The notes: a model not told the origin generated them from the letters alone. 64,000 nt of DNA from Amblyornis subalaris (GCA_018881555.1 JACAXG010000028.1:4235735-4299734), one strand, 5' to 3'. Counted from the first letter of the stretch, positions 37,101-50,840 are shown. Translations and numbers: made by a program.

Positions 37101-40100
37101 TGTCTCCCTGGCACGGCTCACTCTGCTCGGAACAGCAGTGCTGACAGTGCGCTTCAGAAAGTTCCAGTTTTACAAGTCAGCCTTTTGTACCTCATTTATA
37201 TGTCCTTTGTAGTGATTCAGTTTTCTTTTGGTACCCATTCAGCTTTTTAGTGGTACCAAACCTTGTGCTTTTCACCTAGAACGGGGACAGCGAGCAAGGG
37301 TGTTTTCAGTGCCTTTAAAAATTTTCTAAAAGGTTCCCTTGAGAAAAAACAGTAAGAGGTTAAGGCTTGGATTTTTCAAAGGGGCCACTGAATTTAATAG
37401 GATAACGGGTAATGAATGCTTTCAGGCTTTCCTGAATATCCTAGTTTATAGTAAGCTATGTAAGATCAAGAACAAGTAACAAGAACAGATGAACAAATAA
37501 GCAAAACATTAAAAACTAGGTCTGTTTTCACGAGGAAGTCTTATTGGCATATCTTCTGTATTTTTATACTTAGCAGATATTTGAAGTTGTTCTTTACTTG
37601 TCACACTGAGAGTGAATTACGTTTAATGAGCCCATGTTCTGTAAAACATGGGACCTGGCAGAAAGCTGAAAAGGAAAATGCAGGTAGGATAATTAGGCAG
37701 CAGTAACGTGCTCAGGTGGTGATGTTCTACCCTCGCTAGCTATCCAAATCCTGATCTTTTTGCAATGACTTCTTGAAAAGATTGTAGTTGTCTTCAACCT
37801 ACTTTTCTTCTGTTCCTTGCCCTGCTCTACTGTCTCCCAAACAAGCCTGGTTTGCCTTAAAACAGGGAGTTTTACTGAGTGTAAACCACTCTTGGTTCCA
37901 GCTTACCTCGGGCTGTAGCTGTGTGACAGAGTAATGCCAGCGTGAGCAATAGGAAATGGTGGTTTGGGGAGTTCTGCTTTGCATTGTGCTCTTGCTCTGT
38001 TGGCACAACTGGTTCTTTGGGAAGCTGCTCTTAGAGAAGAGGCAGAGTGCAGCCCTGGGGCTGACCGAGCACAGCTGAGGGAGTGACACGCTGTGGTGCT
38101 GGGGAAGGAGCAAGCCGTGGGCATCACAAGTGCTCACGAGTTGCCTTAGCCTGGCACTGGCCAAGGAACGATGGCACTGTCTTTATCTCACTGATCCTTC
38201 TCCCAAACAATGGTTCCTTTCCTGATGCCAAAATAAGATGTTTGTACCTCAAAGATTAATTCTTTCCATGTTTGTGTTCCGAGTTACCAGAGTATCTGAA
38301 GTGTTCACAGAGTGTTCAGATGCAGGCTCTGTTTCACAGGTATTGAGTATGGAGGAGGAGGAGGTGGTGAGCAGGAGAGGAAGAAGCAATGTTTGACTTT
38401 TGACTTCTGGGTGTATGTGCAGTGGTAGCTGTGCTGCAGGGGAGGGTTTCATACATCAGATGACTTAAGATGCATCTGAGCATTCCAGGAAATGTCTCCG
38501 TGCTCCAGACTGCCACAAACCAATCAGCTGATAATCAAACACTAATGGAGGGAGCAGAGCTGGTGAGTTCCCCTCTCCAAGGAGAAGGCTAGGGTTAGCT
38601 CAGTGTTTCACTTCTCCTTTCTCAGATGCTGGGAAGGTTTCTGTCACAAAGGCAGAAAGAAGGCAGTGTGGTCCCCACCTTCTCATGAGTTTGCAGCTAT
38701 AGCTAAAGCAACCCTGTGGAGTAAACCTGTTTCTCTCTATTATTGACTTAGTATTTGGGGGAGGACGGGAAAACTTCTTGGAAACATCATGCAAGATTTT
38801 CTGTTTGAGAAAGTGGAAAACATGTTGCTCTGAGAAGTAATTTATTGACACCTTTCAAATGTCTCCTCTGTATACAACACAGATTCCTGCAGTCAGACTG
38901 TGGCAGACTTGTGCTTCACTTGGCTCTACTCCTGAACAAACTGTTGGTGTTTGTCCTTAGAAGGTCTGCTCTCCACCCCACCCCCAAAGCCTCTTAATTT
39001 GACTTGCTTTCCTTGATACTTGCTTAATTCTACTTAGGAAAACTCAGTAAAATCTCAAACTGAAAAAGCAGTGGTTTATTGGTGGAACTCTTTCCCATTT
39101 AATTCCATCTCTGAATTCAAGACTTTGATCCATGTAATTTCAGTCTGGTCAGAGTACAGTACTGAATCAGTAATGGTGTTAGATGTGGGCAGGAGACAAA
39201 AGAGCCACCTACTATATCCTCTTGTTCTGTCTTCTTTTTTCCAGTCCAGCACATGCATTCCTGGTTGCAGGGAGTTCAGCTGGCCATCGGCGTGGCTGGA
39301 CTGCTGCCCTCTCTCCAGTTCAGTAGGATGTGACCGAGGCTTTAATTAGGATTTTTTTATAGGCTAGTCTGCTCAACAGCTTGGAAAAGTTTGTTAAAAT
39401 CACTTCATTTTCCACTGTGGCTTGATTAATTTCTATGTGTAGATCAGGCCTTAAGGATGGAAGCTGTCACTTATTTCTAATCACATGTTCCATCTTTAGA
39501 TTTGTTTTCGGACCTGAAAGAGAACAAATTCTGAAGTCAAATAAAAAGTAGTTCAGCTTGCATGAAATCATCATTCTGAAGTATCACTAGTGTGAAGGTT
39601 TAAGTACAAATTTGGAAGAACTTGTCCTGCCAAAACAGTCTTCAGAAGGGGAGAGAATATTTAGAATAGTTGATATGTTGTGATGTGAATAAATAAAAAA
39701 TATTTCAAGATAATGCCTATAAATCCAATCACACAAAAGACTTCATTGTGGGTGGAAACTGAAGTTTATTTCAGGTCACCAAAGGTCCTTTGAGGTTCCT
39801 TCAGCTGCTGGACCTGACACATGGGGCTGGCACTGGAGCAGGAGAGATGAGGTTTTGGGGAGAGCAATCACTTGTTGGGTGAAACCCTCTCACAGACCCA
39901 AAATACAGCTGGGAACCAATGAAATGCCTGTTCTTGGCATGTGACATGAGGCAGTTGGATCACTCGTGATCTGGGGGATTTAGAGGTGTGTGTAAAGGTC
40001 AGACTTGGTAGATGCAAGTCTTGGTGTAAGTGGGGGAACACAAGATGTTGAGGAACTTCTCAGTGCAGAGAGAAGGATGTGAACTTCCACTGATTGTAAA

Positions 40101-43100
40101 GTCACTGGGAAGACAGGCAGGGTAACAGCTGCAGAAACTGCACCTCACAGTTGGTCAATACTAAGTCTCTTTGAATTAACAAATACCAAACTATTATTGA
40201 AAAAGGAGATTTTTGTTTCCGGGGCAAATGATTTTGGAAAATCAGATGTGGAACTGGCTGGAGGAGTTCCTCAGACTTGCAAGCCTTATGCTGTCTGTGG
40301 TTGAGCCTGCCAAGTGCTGAGGTAATGGGCATGAGGAACAACTACAGAGTAATGTAAACAAAATGGAATTTAATTTTTTTTCTCCACTCTGTTCTCTACA
40401 CACTTGATTTTATAGGAATCAAACTGTTAAATAGCACACCTGAGTGCAACTAAGACTTAGCTTGCATTTTAGCTCAGTTTGACTAACACCCAAAACCTTA
40501 TTTTCAGATACTGAGCAGCTTTGTGGATTTTGCAATACCATCATTTTAGTCTGCATCCAATCTAAAAATGTCTCAGTGGTATGCATACAGACAAAATAAC
40601 AAAAATCTTATTTAAAACAAAATTTTAAAGAAAAAAGATTGGAACTTTCCAATCCTTATAGTCACCTTTTAACAACAGACAGACAAACTTCAGTACAATG
40701 TGTCTGAGCTGCTATTTCCACAGAAAGTAGAGCATTAGGACACTGCAGCAAATCTTTGGTGTGTAAGTGGAGCAGGAAGCATCGTTCTGCAAGATACTCA
40801 AGGTTATGCCTGTTGTAAGTGCATCCAAGTTGCTGAGCTTTCCAGTTGGCCACCTGCCATGGAAAAGTCCAAGCTCAACATTCTCTCATGGCTGGTGTTA
40901 GCTGCTTTTTCAGCCCACAAGATCTAAGATATTTATTTCCCATCCCTTGATCAGATAAGATTTGAAAGGGAAACTCACTGGTAAACTTGTGATTTAGTCT
41001 TGATCAGATAGTCAGTACTGCTGACTAGATGAATTCAGAAGGGTTTTTTTTTTTTCTGATGTCTAGTCTAGTTGTGCAGATGTCTTCTGTAAACAAAGCA
41101 AGTTTCACGTTCGCATTCTGAACTGCTGGGAACAAAGCATGGGCCTGGGGTCACAGAATAGTGGGATTGTGCATCATTCCTGGGGCTGTAAAAACATCCA
41201 GTTGCTCTAAATTCTGATGTGTTGGTTGAAAATGCCCATTTTTCTATGGCAGCTGCCCAGTGAGAATAAATGGGAGAATTTGCTAGCGATTGGCCAGAAT
41301 CTGGGATCCATCCTTCCCTTTGCAGCTGGGGACTTTGTTCTGGCTGTGGCAGGAGTGGAGCTTCCAGTCCTTCTCTGGTGTGTTGGGCTGTGCCTGCAGT
41401 GAGGAGCTGGGCCTGGCGTGCGCTCGTTCGGCTCCGCGGAGAACCTCCATCCGGTGGGGGAGATGAAAGGGCTCTGGCAGCACTTGCAGACAATGTATTC
41501 CTTTGGACACTTGGCAGGGAAACAGGAAGGAATCCTTTCAAGGGATGCTTAGGAGTAGGTCTGTCGTGCCGTCGTGCCAGGACTGAGCCGGGCTCGCTGC
41601 TGATGTTGGATGCGGTCATCAGACTATTTTTGTTGTTTCAACCTAACTGTGATTCTTCCACATGAATTTGGTGGAATATATTCCCTTGCATCTTCTTGAC
41701 TCTTGCTAGCTGCTAGTCAGTGAAGGGTGGGACACGCTGAATCACTGTGGCCAATGTGCAAGTCTGTCTGGCTAAGGATTTTTCAAGATTTATTTTTTTA
41801 AAGCTGAAATGTAGTGTGTTTGTGTTGCACTGTGCAACTTTGTGTTTTGTTTGTGGCCGGTTTTGTTTTTTCTGCTGTTTGCACCTGTTTTTCTTCCAGT
41901 CGTTGTGAATCTGTGAAGCAAGAACAGCAGTGATTAGGACAGTAAGCAAAAGTAAAATCAAAATTACATTGATTTTTTTGTTAGTTTTTCTTGAAGCTTT
42001 TGGTGTAGGATGAAGCCTGCCTTAGTCTATTAACAGAAAATTCCTTTCCTCCTGGAGGCACTGCTGCTGGTGTGCATGTTTGAGACAAATGGACGGAATT
42101 GTTAACATAGTCCAAAAGTAATTTATCTCATCTACATCCTGTTGATGTAGAAATACCTAGAATTTCAGGAAAAAATGTAACTTCATTTTTCCCTTGCAGC
42201 ACTCGAGAGAAAGAATTGCTGTATTTGGTTACCGGAAAAAGCTAACACATGTTAAGAGTTGCCCTTCAGCACAAGAACTCTGCTCCTGTATGAGTGTTGC
42301 TTAGCTGTAAGGCTGGAATTTCAGTCACAGGATTCCACAAGTCTTAGTACTGATGTGAAAGCTCTGATCAGCCTAAACTTTTTCTGGAGAATTAAATAAA
42401 TATTTATCACCTATTATTATCCATATGCTGGAAAGCACACAGTTTGGCCATGTGTCATGTAGGATGAGTTTATAAAAATCCATCCTGACGTGTACAAACA
42501 AATTTTTCCATTGCCTGTTTGTACTGAGCTGACGAATAATGAATTTTTAAAATATTTTCAGACCTTAACATCTGATACCTACCGTGTGTGACAAGGCAGG
42601 AGAAAGGAGAGGTAATTTTTAGAAGTTTGGAACCATATGGTACTTTTTTGTAGTTGGTATGTTTGTAGGGTGCAGATAGCAGCAACTTGGATAAGCCCTG
42701 GAGCTGCTGGATGGGAGCCAGGAGCTCAGTCTGTTGTTAAGGAGGAAGTTAAATAACGCTGGAGAGATTTGATAGTTGGAATTCTGTGCAGCTTAAATAA
42801 GGAGAAGTGGTTGGTCTCTGAATTGGAGCTGGTGATTGAATGAAAAATTAGTGTTTGTCTTGTGTCAATAAATTTCAGTGCCCAGACAGGATGTAGAATA
42901 TCTGTAGAACAGAATTGCAGTGTCCAATGGGCATCAGCATTTCGGGGCAATTTAGGTTACTTCAGCATCCTCTGGGGGAATTCTTAACAGGCACAGGCTT
43001 GCTCACCTCCTTGGAAAAGAATACTGAATTCATCAGCTGTCACAGAGGAGAGAACACACTTCTGGCTGTAGTAAATCCATGCCCTGTTACCAGTGGGGCT

Positions 43101-43895
43101 CAATGGAAGTGCAGATTTAGAAGTAATCTCTTGAAGGAGCCTGCAGGCTTGGGCGGGGAGAGTTGTTTGTTTGTTGTTGCCCCTCATGAGAATTTTAGCC
43201 CTTGGACAGAACCAGGGAGTGGAGCCTGAGCTGTGTCAGCCTGTTCAGTTCCAAAGGATGGGTTTTGGGGTGGCAGAATGTCCACCTGCTTGCTATGTCC
43301 AATAGCTCTGTAATTTTCTGTATTTCTTTTTGCTGGTGAAGTTATGGTTCTAATCAGTACCCAAAAGCTTGGCTGATCTAACATGAACATTTTCAAATGT
43401 GAGTCTCCCGGTTATTTTATCCTACCTCTGTGCTCATCACCTTGCTCTTTTCCTTTCATAAAACATCTGAAATGGTAACATTCAAGCCCCTTACAGTCAG
43501 CAGGTGATTGACATTCCAGGAAACTTGGAAAAGAGGAGGTCTTGGCGGTGGAAAAAGATTTTGCTGTCAAGTTTGCATTCTGTCATTGCGTGTGTCAAGC
43601 AGCCCTAATGGAATGGTCCCTTATGTAAAGGCCAGCTTTGGATGAAATTGTGTCAATGCTTGAAGCCCATCCCATTTGTGTATCTGAGATCTCAGAGCTG
43701 CAGGTTCCCAGTCATCTTTCTGGGGTCTCCTGGATTTCCTGTGTTTCTCAGCCCTGCTGCTGAATGTTTTACAGCTCCTGCACAGAGGGTGGGTGACCAA
43801 CACTGTTTCATCCAGATCTCTGTTCTCTCACCTTGCAGGTTCAGCTGCAGTTTGTGGCAGTTATTTGCAGTATCTGCTCCATGTGTTTTGCTGTA

Positions 43896-43945
43896 TTGTG
43901 GGAATCCTGTTAGATCTGTATTATGGGAATTCTGTGAGATCTGTA
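43896..43945 (+). repeat. 25-bp tandem duplication (2 units)
   Basis: Units at 43896-43920 and 43921-43945 match at 22 of 25 positions, sharing tgggaat, ctgt and agatctgta. They lie in GNA12 intron 2 and are probably a replication-slippage duplication. Confidence 0.75.
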
Positions 43946-45748
43946 TTAGATGCTTCTTTGAAGTATAATGTTTCCTTCCTGTGTGGTTTAATTCATCATC
44001 TGAAACAAGCTAAGACTGACAGCTCTACCTTAAATTGTGCACTCTAAATTTAGCAGCCAGAGACAGAATGATCAGGAAGGGCTAAATTAATATTATGTCA
44101 AAAAGGCCTTGGGACAAGGAAAGGAAAAAAGCCAATTTGGAACAGAGGGTCCCCTTTCAAGTCTTTAGTTCAGAGCAGAATTTAGAAGAACTGCTTTTCA
44201 GAAGGAAAAGTCTGAAATGAGCCAGTATTTTAGGGAACTGGACAATGGGATGATTCACTATCCTTTATGATCTGACCAGTGATCACTTTGAATAACTGAG
44301 GGTTAAAGTTGACAAATTCTGGCCTTGCAGAACATGTCTTATTACTGAGTTTCTAGGGGTATTTTAGAGTAATCTGCATATGATCCGTTGTGCATTTATT
44401 TTCATGAAATAAATACTGCTTGGGAACTCTGCCCAAAATGAGGCTATCAATGGCAAAGGAAGTGATGCCAGATTAGTTATAATATTTCTGTGTGGAGATT
44501 TCCTATGTCCTCCAACTGTAGCCTGGAGGGACAGGGATGTTGAATTCAATTAGTTACTTTCACGCTGACTTATTTGGAGCTAATGTTGAGATGGCATTCA
44601 CATAGCACAAAATATGTAGTTGAAAATTTCTTTATTTCATGGCTTTCACCCCTTGAGAATGCTGTGGTCAAAATAATCTAGCATATAAAAAGAGTTTTAG
44701 AGGACTATTTCGGGAACCAGGAGTATATGTTTACATTTCAACTTTCCTCCCTTTCTCCTCCACCAGTCAGTTGTTAAACAAATTGTACTATTTTCTCTGG
44801 CTTCACCAAACTTTATACTGCAGATAGGACTGTTTAAAAAAATAATAATTTTTTTTTAAAAAAAAATCCAATAGTGATGCTGCATTGTGGAACTTGCGGG
44901 CTCATTTTAGGCCTTCTGTTTGTGTTTCTTGATTCCCCCAGTTCCCAGATGTGCAGTGACTCATCCCACTGAACAATGGGAACAGCATCTCTTATTCCTT
45001 CTCTTGGTCCCAGTTGGCAAAGCTGTTGCTCAGAGGATATGTATTGCAGAGGGAGAAGAGATTAGCAGTGAGAGAATGAGTCAGCCAAGCGTTTGTGGTC
45101 ACTCTTGTGTGCTGAGCAAGAAGCTGAAGACTCATGGCCAGTGTTGGACTCTGGTGCACTAAAAAAGGACTATCTGAGTTACATAAAATTCGTAAGTCAG
45201 AGGCCACTCTTCCCTCCCCCACAACTGTCCCGTAAAACACGGGGCAGGGATGCAGGAGACACCACGTGGACCTCTAGATTTATTATCAAGGAGGATGAAA
45301 ATACATAAAAATAGCGAACTGGTTTGTAACTTTCCAATGTCAAGTACACTAACAGAGTATTAGTTAAAAATAAGATAAATAAGAACTGTCAGTGCACAAA
45401 TGCTTTGCTGGCAGACTCTGCTGGGACTGTGACAGAACGGGGCTTCTTATCTCAGTATTCTGCTGGTTGAAATTAAATAGTCTTTCATATTTGAAGGGCA
45501 TTATTGATGAATATTGTTAGAATATTTTTAAAGGAAATAGTGTACTGTTAGGAAAATGTAAGATTTGAGTCTTTTTAAGTCTGAAAGGCAGAAACTGGAC
45601 AACCTTCTATGAACGTCATTGATCTGAGGAAGTTTCCTGAGCTGCCACAGTTTTTCTTGCAACACCAGCCTGTAAAAGATCTGATCTGGACCTTTTTTGT
45701 TTGTTTTTTAAGTGAACACACCACGATGTGATTATATTTAGGTATTTA

Positions 45749-45799
45749 CACATAGTATAAATACACATAGAGGGTATAAATATACATATAGTATAAATA
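45749..45799 (+). repeat. Degenerate AT-rich tandem repeat
   Basis: Three imperfect copies of a roughly 17-base unit, each containing acata followed by gtataaata, occur in GNA12 intron 2. This looks like a decayed minisatellite. Confidence 0.6.
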
Positions 45800-47682
45800 A
45801 CTTTGGCTTTCATTTCTATTTTGCTGCTTGCAAGCATAGCCTAAAATAGATTGTGATGTTAAAAAAATCTTTTTTTTTCTAATAGAACCGTTAAAATACT
45901 GAAATGGAAGTCATCAATCTGCATAAAGATGTTTTTAGTATCTGATGAATCAATTGCAAATATTTGCTGACACTTTTATAGGAAGTCGTGGTCATGGACC
46001 CAAAATAACTGGCTAAAATCTGGAGAAGGAAAGCACTTGAAGTGCTCATCCAGCTTTGAATGAAGCTGAATGGCCAGATAGATATTGGAGAAACACTAAG
46101 TATTTGCACTGAAAAAGCCAAACCAGCTTCTATATGGTCAGTGTCTTCAAGAGAAAAAAATGATCCAACACAAAAGGGGCAGCTGATGCTTTATTTTTAT
46201 TATTATTTGCCTTGAGTGGAAAATCTGCTTTGGGTGATTTAGAAACTTTGTGTGTGTATGTATTTTTGTATATATACACAAGTATTTGTTTGTATGTGTG
46301 TATAAGACCCAAAGCATGAGACAGTTTTGCATAAATAATAATTAGTGGAATTCAAAAATCCATTTAAGTGCAGCTTGATATAAAACCGAATTGACTTCTA
46401 GATCTAATTAATAGTGCCTTTCCCTGGATGACAGGGAAAAATTAATATAGAAAGGAATGTTCAGTTAGTATAATTTTTCTAATTAAAAACACTTAATACG
46501 AAACAGTTGTGAAACCTGGAGTTTCCATGTTTTCCTCATTAAGTATGTTACATGTTACTCATCAAGTCAATTAATGCCAAGTGCAGTTGTGTGCTGCTGG
46601 CTGGAGGAACTGAATGTGCTTCCCAGAACATCCCAGTTTTCTGTGAATCTGACTAAGATGTAGAACAAGGTTATTGGAGAAACCTTTGGAGCAGGAAGTG
46701 AATCCACACTTCTGTAGGACTTACTCAGGGAATCATTAAAGAAGGAGATTTTGTGTGTGTGCAGTGGGTTCGGGGTTGTTATTTTGGGAGTTTTTGGTGG
46801 GTGTTTTTCCTCCCTTCCTATGTTATGAGGGTTTTTAACTTCAGCCCCTCTGGAGCTTGTTGAGGATTTGTTGTTTTGACTGGAAACAGATATTTTGACT
46901 TAAGTACTGGATGCCTTTGGATTCTGTGCTAGAGGAGAATATTCAGATTCCCTCAGATCTGTCAGACCATGCATATGGTGCTCACACCTGTTCCAGCCAC
47001 CTGACTTGGTTCCCCAGCTCTCCCAGTGTTTTGCAATTACTGCTTAAAATTTCCCTGAACAAATTACTTGGCTTAATTGCAACGTTTGGAAGAGCTGGAT
47101 AAGAGTGTACAAAGTCTGGTTTCCCTAAATCACTGCAGAAATGAACGTATATTTTTTTCATTAATCAGTTTATTTTCTTACCTCCTTGTAAATGTGCAGA
47201 ATGTCAAAGTGATGGATGTGTGGGGTGGGCAATAGGGGAGGCAGAAGCTGTAAATCAGCTGATCCTGCCTGTGTGTCCCAGCATTTTACAGGCATTCAGC
47301 TGTTCCCTGCTCCGGTGTGGGAGGGTGGATGGACGGGCAGGGACTCTAAAACAACTGGGTAGAAAATAGGAAGAAGCTGTATGAGAGATGGCCCCTTTGC
47401 AGTATTTTGGCACATCTGAAGGCATTGTGTAGGACAGAGCACAATAGATAAAGAAGGAGGGTTTTTTTGTAGCTTCAGTGATCTTTTCTGTCTGGGCTCT
47501 CCCATCTCCTAAACATGACTAATGCTGTACAGGAAGCCCTTTTCTCTTATTCATGCAGTCTGTGATATCTCTTCTGATCCACAGAGTGCCAAAAAATACA
47601 GGAAATTACTTTCACCTTATGAAAATTCATGATTGTGAGGAAGCTCTTAAAGCAATTGTTCTTTGGAAACTTTCCCTCTCCT

Positions 47683-47701
47683 CCCCCCCCCCAAAAAAAA
47701 A
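47683..47701 (+). repeat. C10-A9 homopolymer junction
   Basis: Ten C are followed directly by nine A in intron 2. This is low-complexity sequence prone to length variation and to sequencing error. Confidence 0.8.
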
Positions 47702-49234
47702 GAAGTGGGTTTTTTTCTGCTACCAATCCACTGTAAATCTTTTGTTGATACATGGTAGTGTTTTGCAAATTGGTGTGTTGTCTCTCCTTTATGAAAAGAC
47801 ACTTCCAGTTTTAAATGTTAGGAAATAATAAGCTCCAGCTCGTTTTTGTCTGTGCCTTTTGCTGGGAATATGTACTTGTACAACACACTGAATCCTCTGA
47901 TCTGCAGTCTGATTCCTCACAATGAACTGTTGTGTTGGCATCTGTTTACAGTTGTACTGGAGGGGAATAATTCTGTTCTGCTGTCTCAAGCCTGTGGTGT
48001 ACAGGAGAATGTGTGGTTTAAGAATTCATATTGCAGTTGGAGTCTGAGGTGGTACTTGAAGAAAGTTGCATTCAGGATTAGTGACTTGGTGAGGGCACCT
48101 ACTGTCAGTTTGGTCATTACTGACAGCCCTGATCTGTGATAAAGAATGTGTTTTGCTGCCTAAAATGATTAAAAGGCAGCAGGATTTTCCACTTGATCGT
48201 TCTCATGACACGGCTACAACTGCAAGACACATGTCCTGAACAATGAAGAAGACTTCCTTACTGAATTTCTTCTTCATGCAAGGGAAGTGTTTGCAGAAGA
48301 GTTTCACTCCAGAGTAATCTCCATCTGTACGGAAACAATTTTGTTACTTCTTAGAAGTATGTGCAGGGCTCCTTGTCCCCACTAGTGGGAAGGGGCCCTT
48401 GATTTGAGTGGGACATACAGGTGAGCTTGTTTATTAAAAGTCCAAATCCTCTTACACAAGAGTATATTTTCACACAAGAATAAATTTTCCCTGTAAACAT
48501 TCCCATTTTCTTCTCAATATAACTGCTAAAGGACTTTGTAGAAGATGAGCATATCTATTATTACACGTCTTAAGCCCAGAAAGGAAGCTGTCTGTAGAAG
48601 AGCAAGTCCTTCAGAATATTCCCTTTTTTCTTTTGTTTGTGACAAGCAAGTCTAGCTTAAATCATCATAAATTGTGGGTGACTTAAATATTTCACTTTTC
48701 TAAAGATATGCCAGCCAGTCTAGGATATGCTTTTGTTCACTGTTACGAATTTTAAACATAATACATCGGTTTCTTATAAATGTGTTTCATTTTTACTCCC
48801 ACTCAGTGTCAATTAACTGCATTCATCTTACAAGGGAAAATAACCCTAATTCTTGAAGTCAAAGAATGACTTTAATAACACTTCTTTTTTATTGTAAAGA
48901 CTTACTGGATAGATTTGAGCATTTGTTCAAATCTCTACTCAACTTTGATTTTTCCAGACCTAGCAGAGAACTGCTTTTAGAAGAAATACAGCCTTACCTG
49001 CACATCAGTAGTTTATTATGGCAGCTCCTCTGGGTTATCAGCAGTTTGTGAATTGGGTTCTGTAGTACTTGGATTGCTCCAGCCCCTGGAGTGTATCGGG
49101 ATGGTGTCCAAGCTTCCACTTGTGATACTGCTCTGTTGGACCTTAGTGCATGTTGGAAAGTGAAAAGGCCTTGGTTCTGCTGGATTTACTGTCCTAGAAA
49201 CAAGCTTAGTTCCCATCTCTTTCCTTTTCCACAG

Positions 49235-49285
49235 GGGGAATCGGTGAAATACTTCCTGGATAACCTGGATCGGATCGGTCAGCTG
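49235..49285 (+). CDS. GNA12: GNA12 exon 3 (residues 180-196)
   Basis: A 51-base exon of 17 codons reads GESVKYFLDNLDRIGQL, the end of the helical domain leading towards switch I. It matches mammalian GNA12 at every residue I can compare. Acceptor ccacag|GGG and donor CTG|gtaaga are both good. It is short and frame-neutral, so its skipping would delete 17 residues without a frameshift. It is separated from exon 4 by only 985 bases. Confidence 0.96.
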
Positions 49286-50270
49286 GTAAGACACCTTCTC
49301 CCTCTGAACCATAGAGCTCAAAGAGACAGTGGAACCCTGGGATTGCTGGGATTAATGAGTTTTGTTTGGGGTTTTTTGGTTGTTTTTTAAAATAGTAATG
49401 CATTAAATAATTTCAGTGTTCTTTCTCTAGAAATAGTAAACTCCAGCCTTATGAAACTGAAGCTTGTATTTGCTTAACCTTTTTTGACAGACAACAAATA
49501 GAAATTGTATTTGTGCACATATTTTATCAACCCTTCTACAGTCTCTGGATCTCATTCACTTTTCCTGATGCTCTAATGGTGCTACTTAAGGTAGCAGAAT
49601 GAAATCTTAACAAAATAAAAGGTGTTCCTAACACTTGTAGGATTCAAAATCTGTAATGAAAACATCTTGTCAGGAGACTTGGAAGAGAAAAAAGGGAGAT
49701 GATTTTCCTTAATAGTAACAGTGATAAGCCTCTGAAGAACAAACTTCTCTACAGTGGTAGGTTGGGCCACAGCTTGTGATAGAATCTATTGCTGTACTCA
49801 CCGGTCATGGAGTGTGAATCTGGAAGAATTTCCATGAGTAAGATGGCCTTTGTAACAGTAATAAAATGAAAAACTAGATTTCAAAAAGAAAACCCTTTCA
49901 GTGATGCCTTGGTGATCTGCTTTATTGAACACTACCTAAGTGGCAACAACACTGTAGCTAAGAATTTCATAGTGAAAAAATACACTTCGGCCTTAAAACA
50001 TGTGGCTTGAAGGATAAAAATATGAATAAGTGAATTGGTCCTTTATTTTGTTCTCATATGTCTCAGGATCTTCTGTAGCTGTTTACCAAAGTGTTGAGCT
50101 AAATGGTCAACAGGCCAGTATTTTAAAGCTGATTGTTCATTCTTCACCTGATAATTTAAAAAAAACTTCTCCCGGTGATTTTAGCCATCACTTCAGTATT
50201 CTGGCATATTCTGGCACTAGACAGCATTTTTGAAGGACTTCTTTTAACACTTCTCTCCTTTCTATTGCAG

Positions 50271-50840
50271 AATTATTTCCCCAGCAAACAAGATATTTTG
50301 CTGGCCAGAAAAGCCACGAAGGGGATAGTAGAGCACGATTTCATCATTAAAAAAATTCCTTTCAAGATGGTGGATGTAGGGGGACAGAGATCTCAGCGTC
50401 AAAAATGGTTCCAGTGCTTTGATGGAATAACTTCAATTTTGTTCATGGTCTCCTCCAGCGAGTACGACCAGGTCCTCATGGAAGACAGGCGCACAAACAG
50501 ACTCGTGGAGTCCATGAATATCTTTGAGACAATAGTCAATAACAAGCTTTTCTTTAACGTTTCCATCATCCTATTCCTCAACAAGATGGACCTTCTGGTC
50601 GAGAAGGTAAAGACTGTCAGCATCAAGAAGTATTTCTCGGACTTCAAGGGCGACCCTCACCGGCTGGAGGACGTGCAGCGTTACCTGGTGCAGTGCTTCG
50701 ACAGGAAGCGGCGGAACCGGAGCAAGCCCCTCTTCCACCACTTCACCACGGCCATCGACACGGAGAACATCCGCTTCGTGTTCCACGCCGTGAAGGACAC
50801 CATCCTGCAGGAGAACCTCAAGGACATCATGCTGCAGTGA
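50271..50840 (+). CDS. GNA12: GNA12 exon 4 (residues 197-385 and stop)
   Basis: This exon encodes the rest of the Ras-like GTPase domain. Switch I, in ARKATKGI, carries the catalytic Arg209 and the Mg2+-binding Thr212. Switch II is DVGGQRSQ with catalytic Gln235, equivalent to the well-known Gln231 of mammalian alpha-12. The guanine-specificity motif NKMD is at 300-303, and the G5 region is TTAID at 355-359. The C-terminus KDIMLQ, which reads receptor identity, is intact. The acceptor is ctattgcag|AAT and the stop TGA is at 50838-50840. GC content rises sharply from about 50,580 onward, although the protein remains conserved. Confidence 0.97.
   Translation, partial: NYFPSKQDILLARKATKGIVEHDFIIKKIPFKMVDVGGQRSQRQKWFQCFDGITSILFMVSSSEYDQVLMEDRRTNRLVESMNIFETIVNNKLFFNVSIILFLNKMDLLVEKVKTVSIKKYFSDFKGDPHRLEDVQRYLVQCFDRKRRNRSKPLFHHFTTAIDTENIRFVFHAVKDTILQENLKDIMLQ

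Larger units (their letters stand above)
28171..49234 (+). other. GNA12: GNA12 intron 2
   Basis: This is a 21 kb phase-0 intron from gtgagt to ttttccacag. No exon, RNA gene or intact transposon is recognisable. Contents that can be named are two SINE-like remnants near 34,160-34,400, a short CpG-richer patch at about 41,390-41,620, a 25-base tandem duplication at 43896-43945, an AT-rich degenerate repeat at 45749-45799, a C10/A9 run at 47683-47701, and several T or A homopolymers. A CTCF-like motif lies at 31519-31531. Open frames of up to 183 codons in the CpG-richer patch are unlike any protein I know. Confidence 0.85.
15914..50840 (+). other. GNA12: GNA12 gene, complete coding span (4 exons)
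   Basis: Coding exons 15914-16234, 27955-28170, 49235-49285 and 50271-50840 join into a 385-residue protein. This is the alpha subunit of heterotrimeric G12, a membrane-associated GTPase switch. In the known family it is activated by receptors such as those for LPA, thrombin and S1P, and it stimulates RGS-domain RhoGEFs (ARHGEF1, ARHGEF11, ARHGEF12) to activate RhoA. It is GNA12 rather than GNA13 because the N-terminus reads [17 protein letters not shown], and exon 2 lacks the GNA13-type replacement in the helical domain. All five G-box regions are intact and no frameshift is seen. The length compares with about 381 in human; the extra residues fall in the variable N-terminal segment. All three introns are phase 0 with GT-AG ends, of 11,720, 21,064 and 985 bases. 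Confidence 0.97.

Noticed and set aside
41068..41665. 183-codon antisense and 131-codon sense open frames in intron 2
   Set aside because: They overlap each other in a CpG-richer patch and match no family. No splice context supports an exon.
15914..50840. Identification as GNA13 instead of GNA12
   Set aside because: The N-terminus, exon 2 sequence, the NKMD (not NKTD) specificity motif and the neighbouring AMZ1 all point to GNA12.
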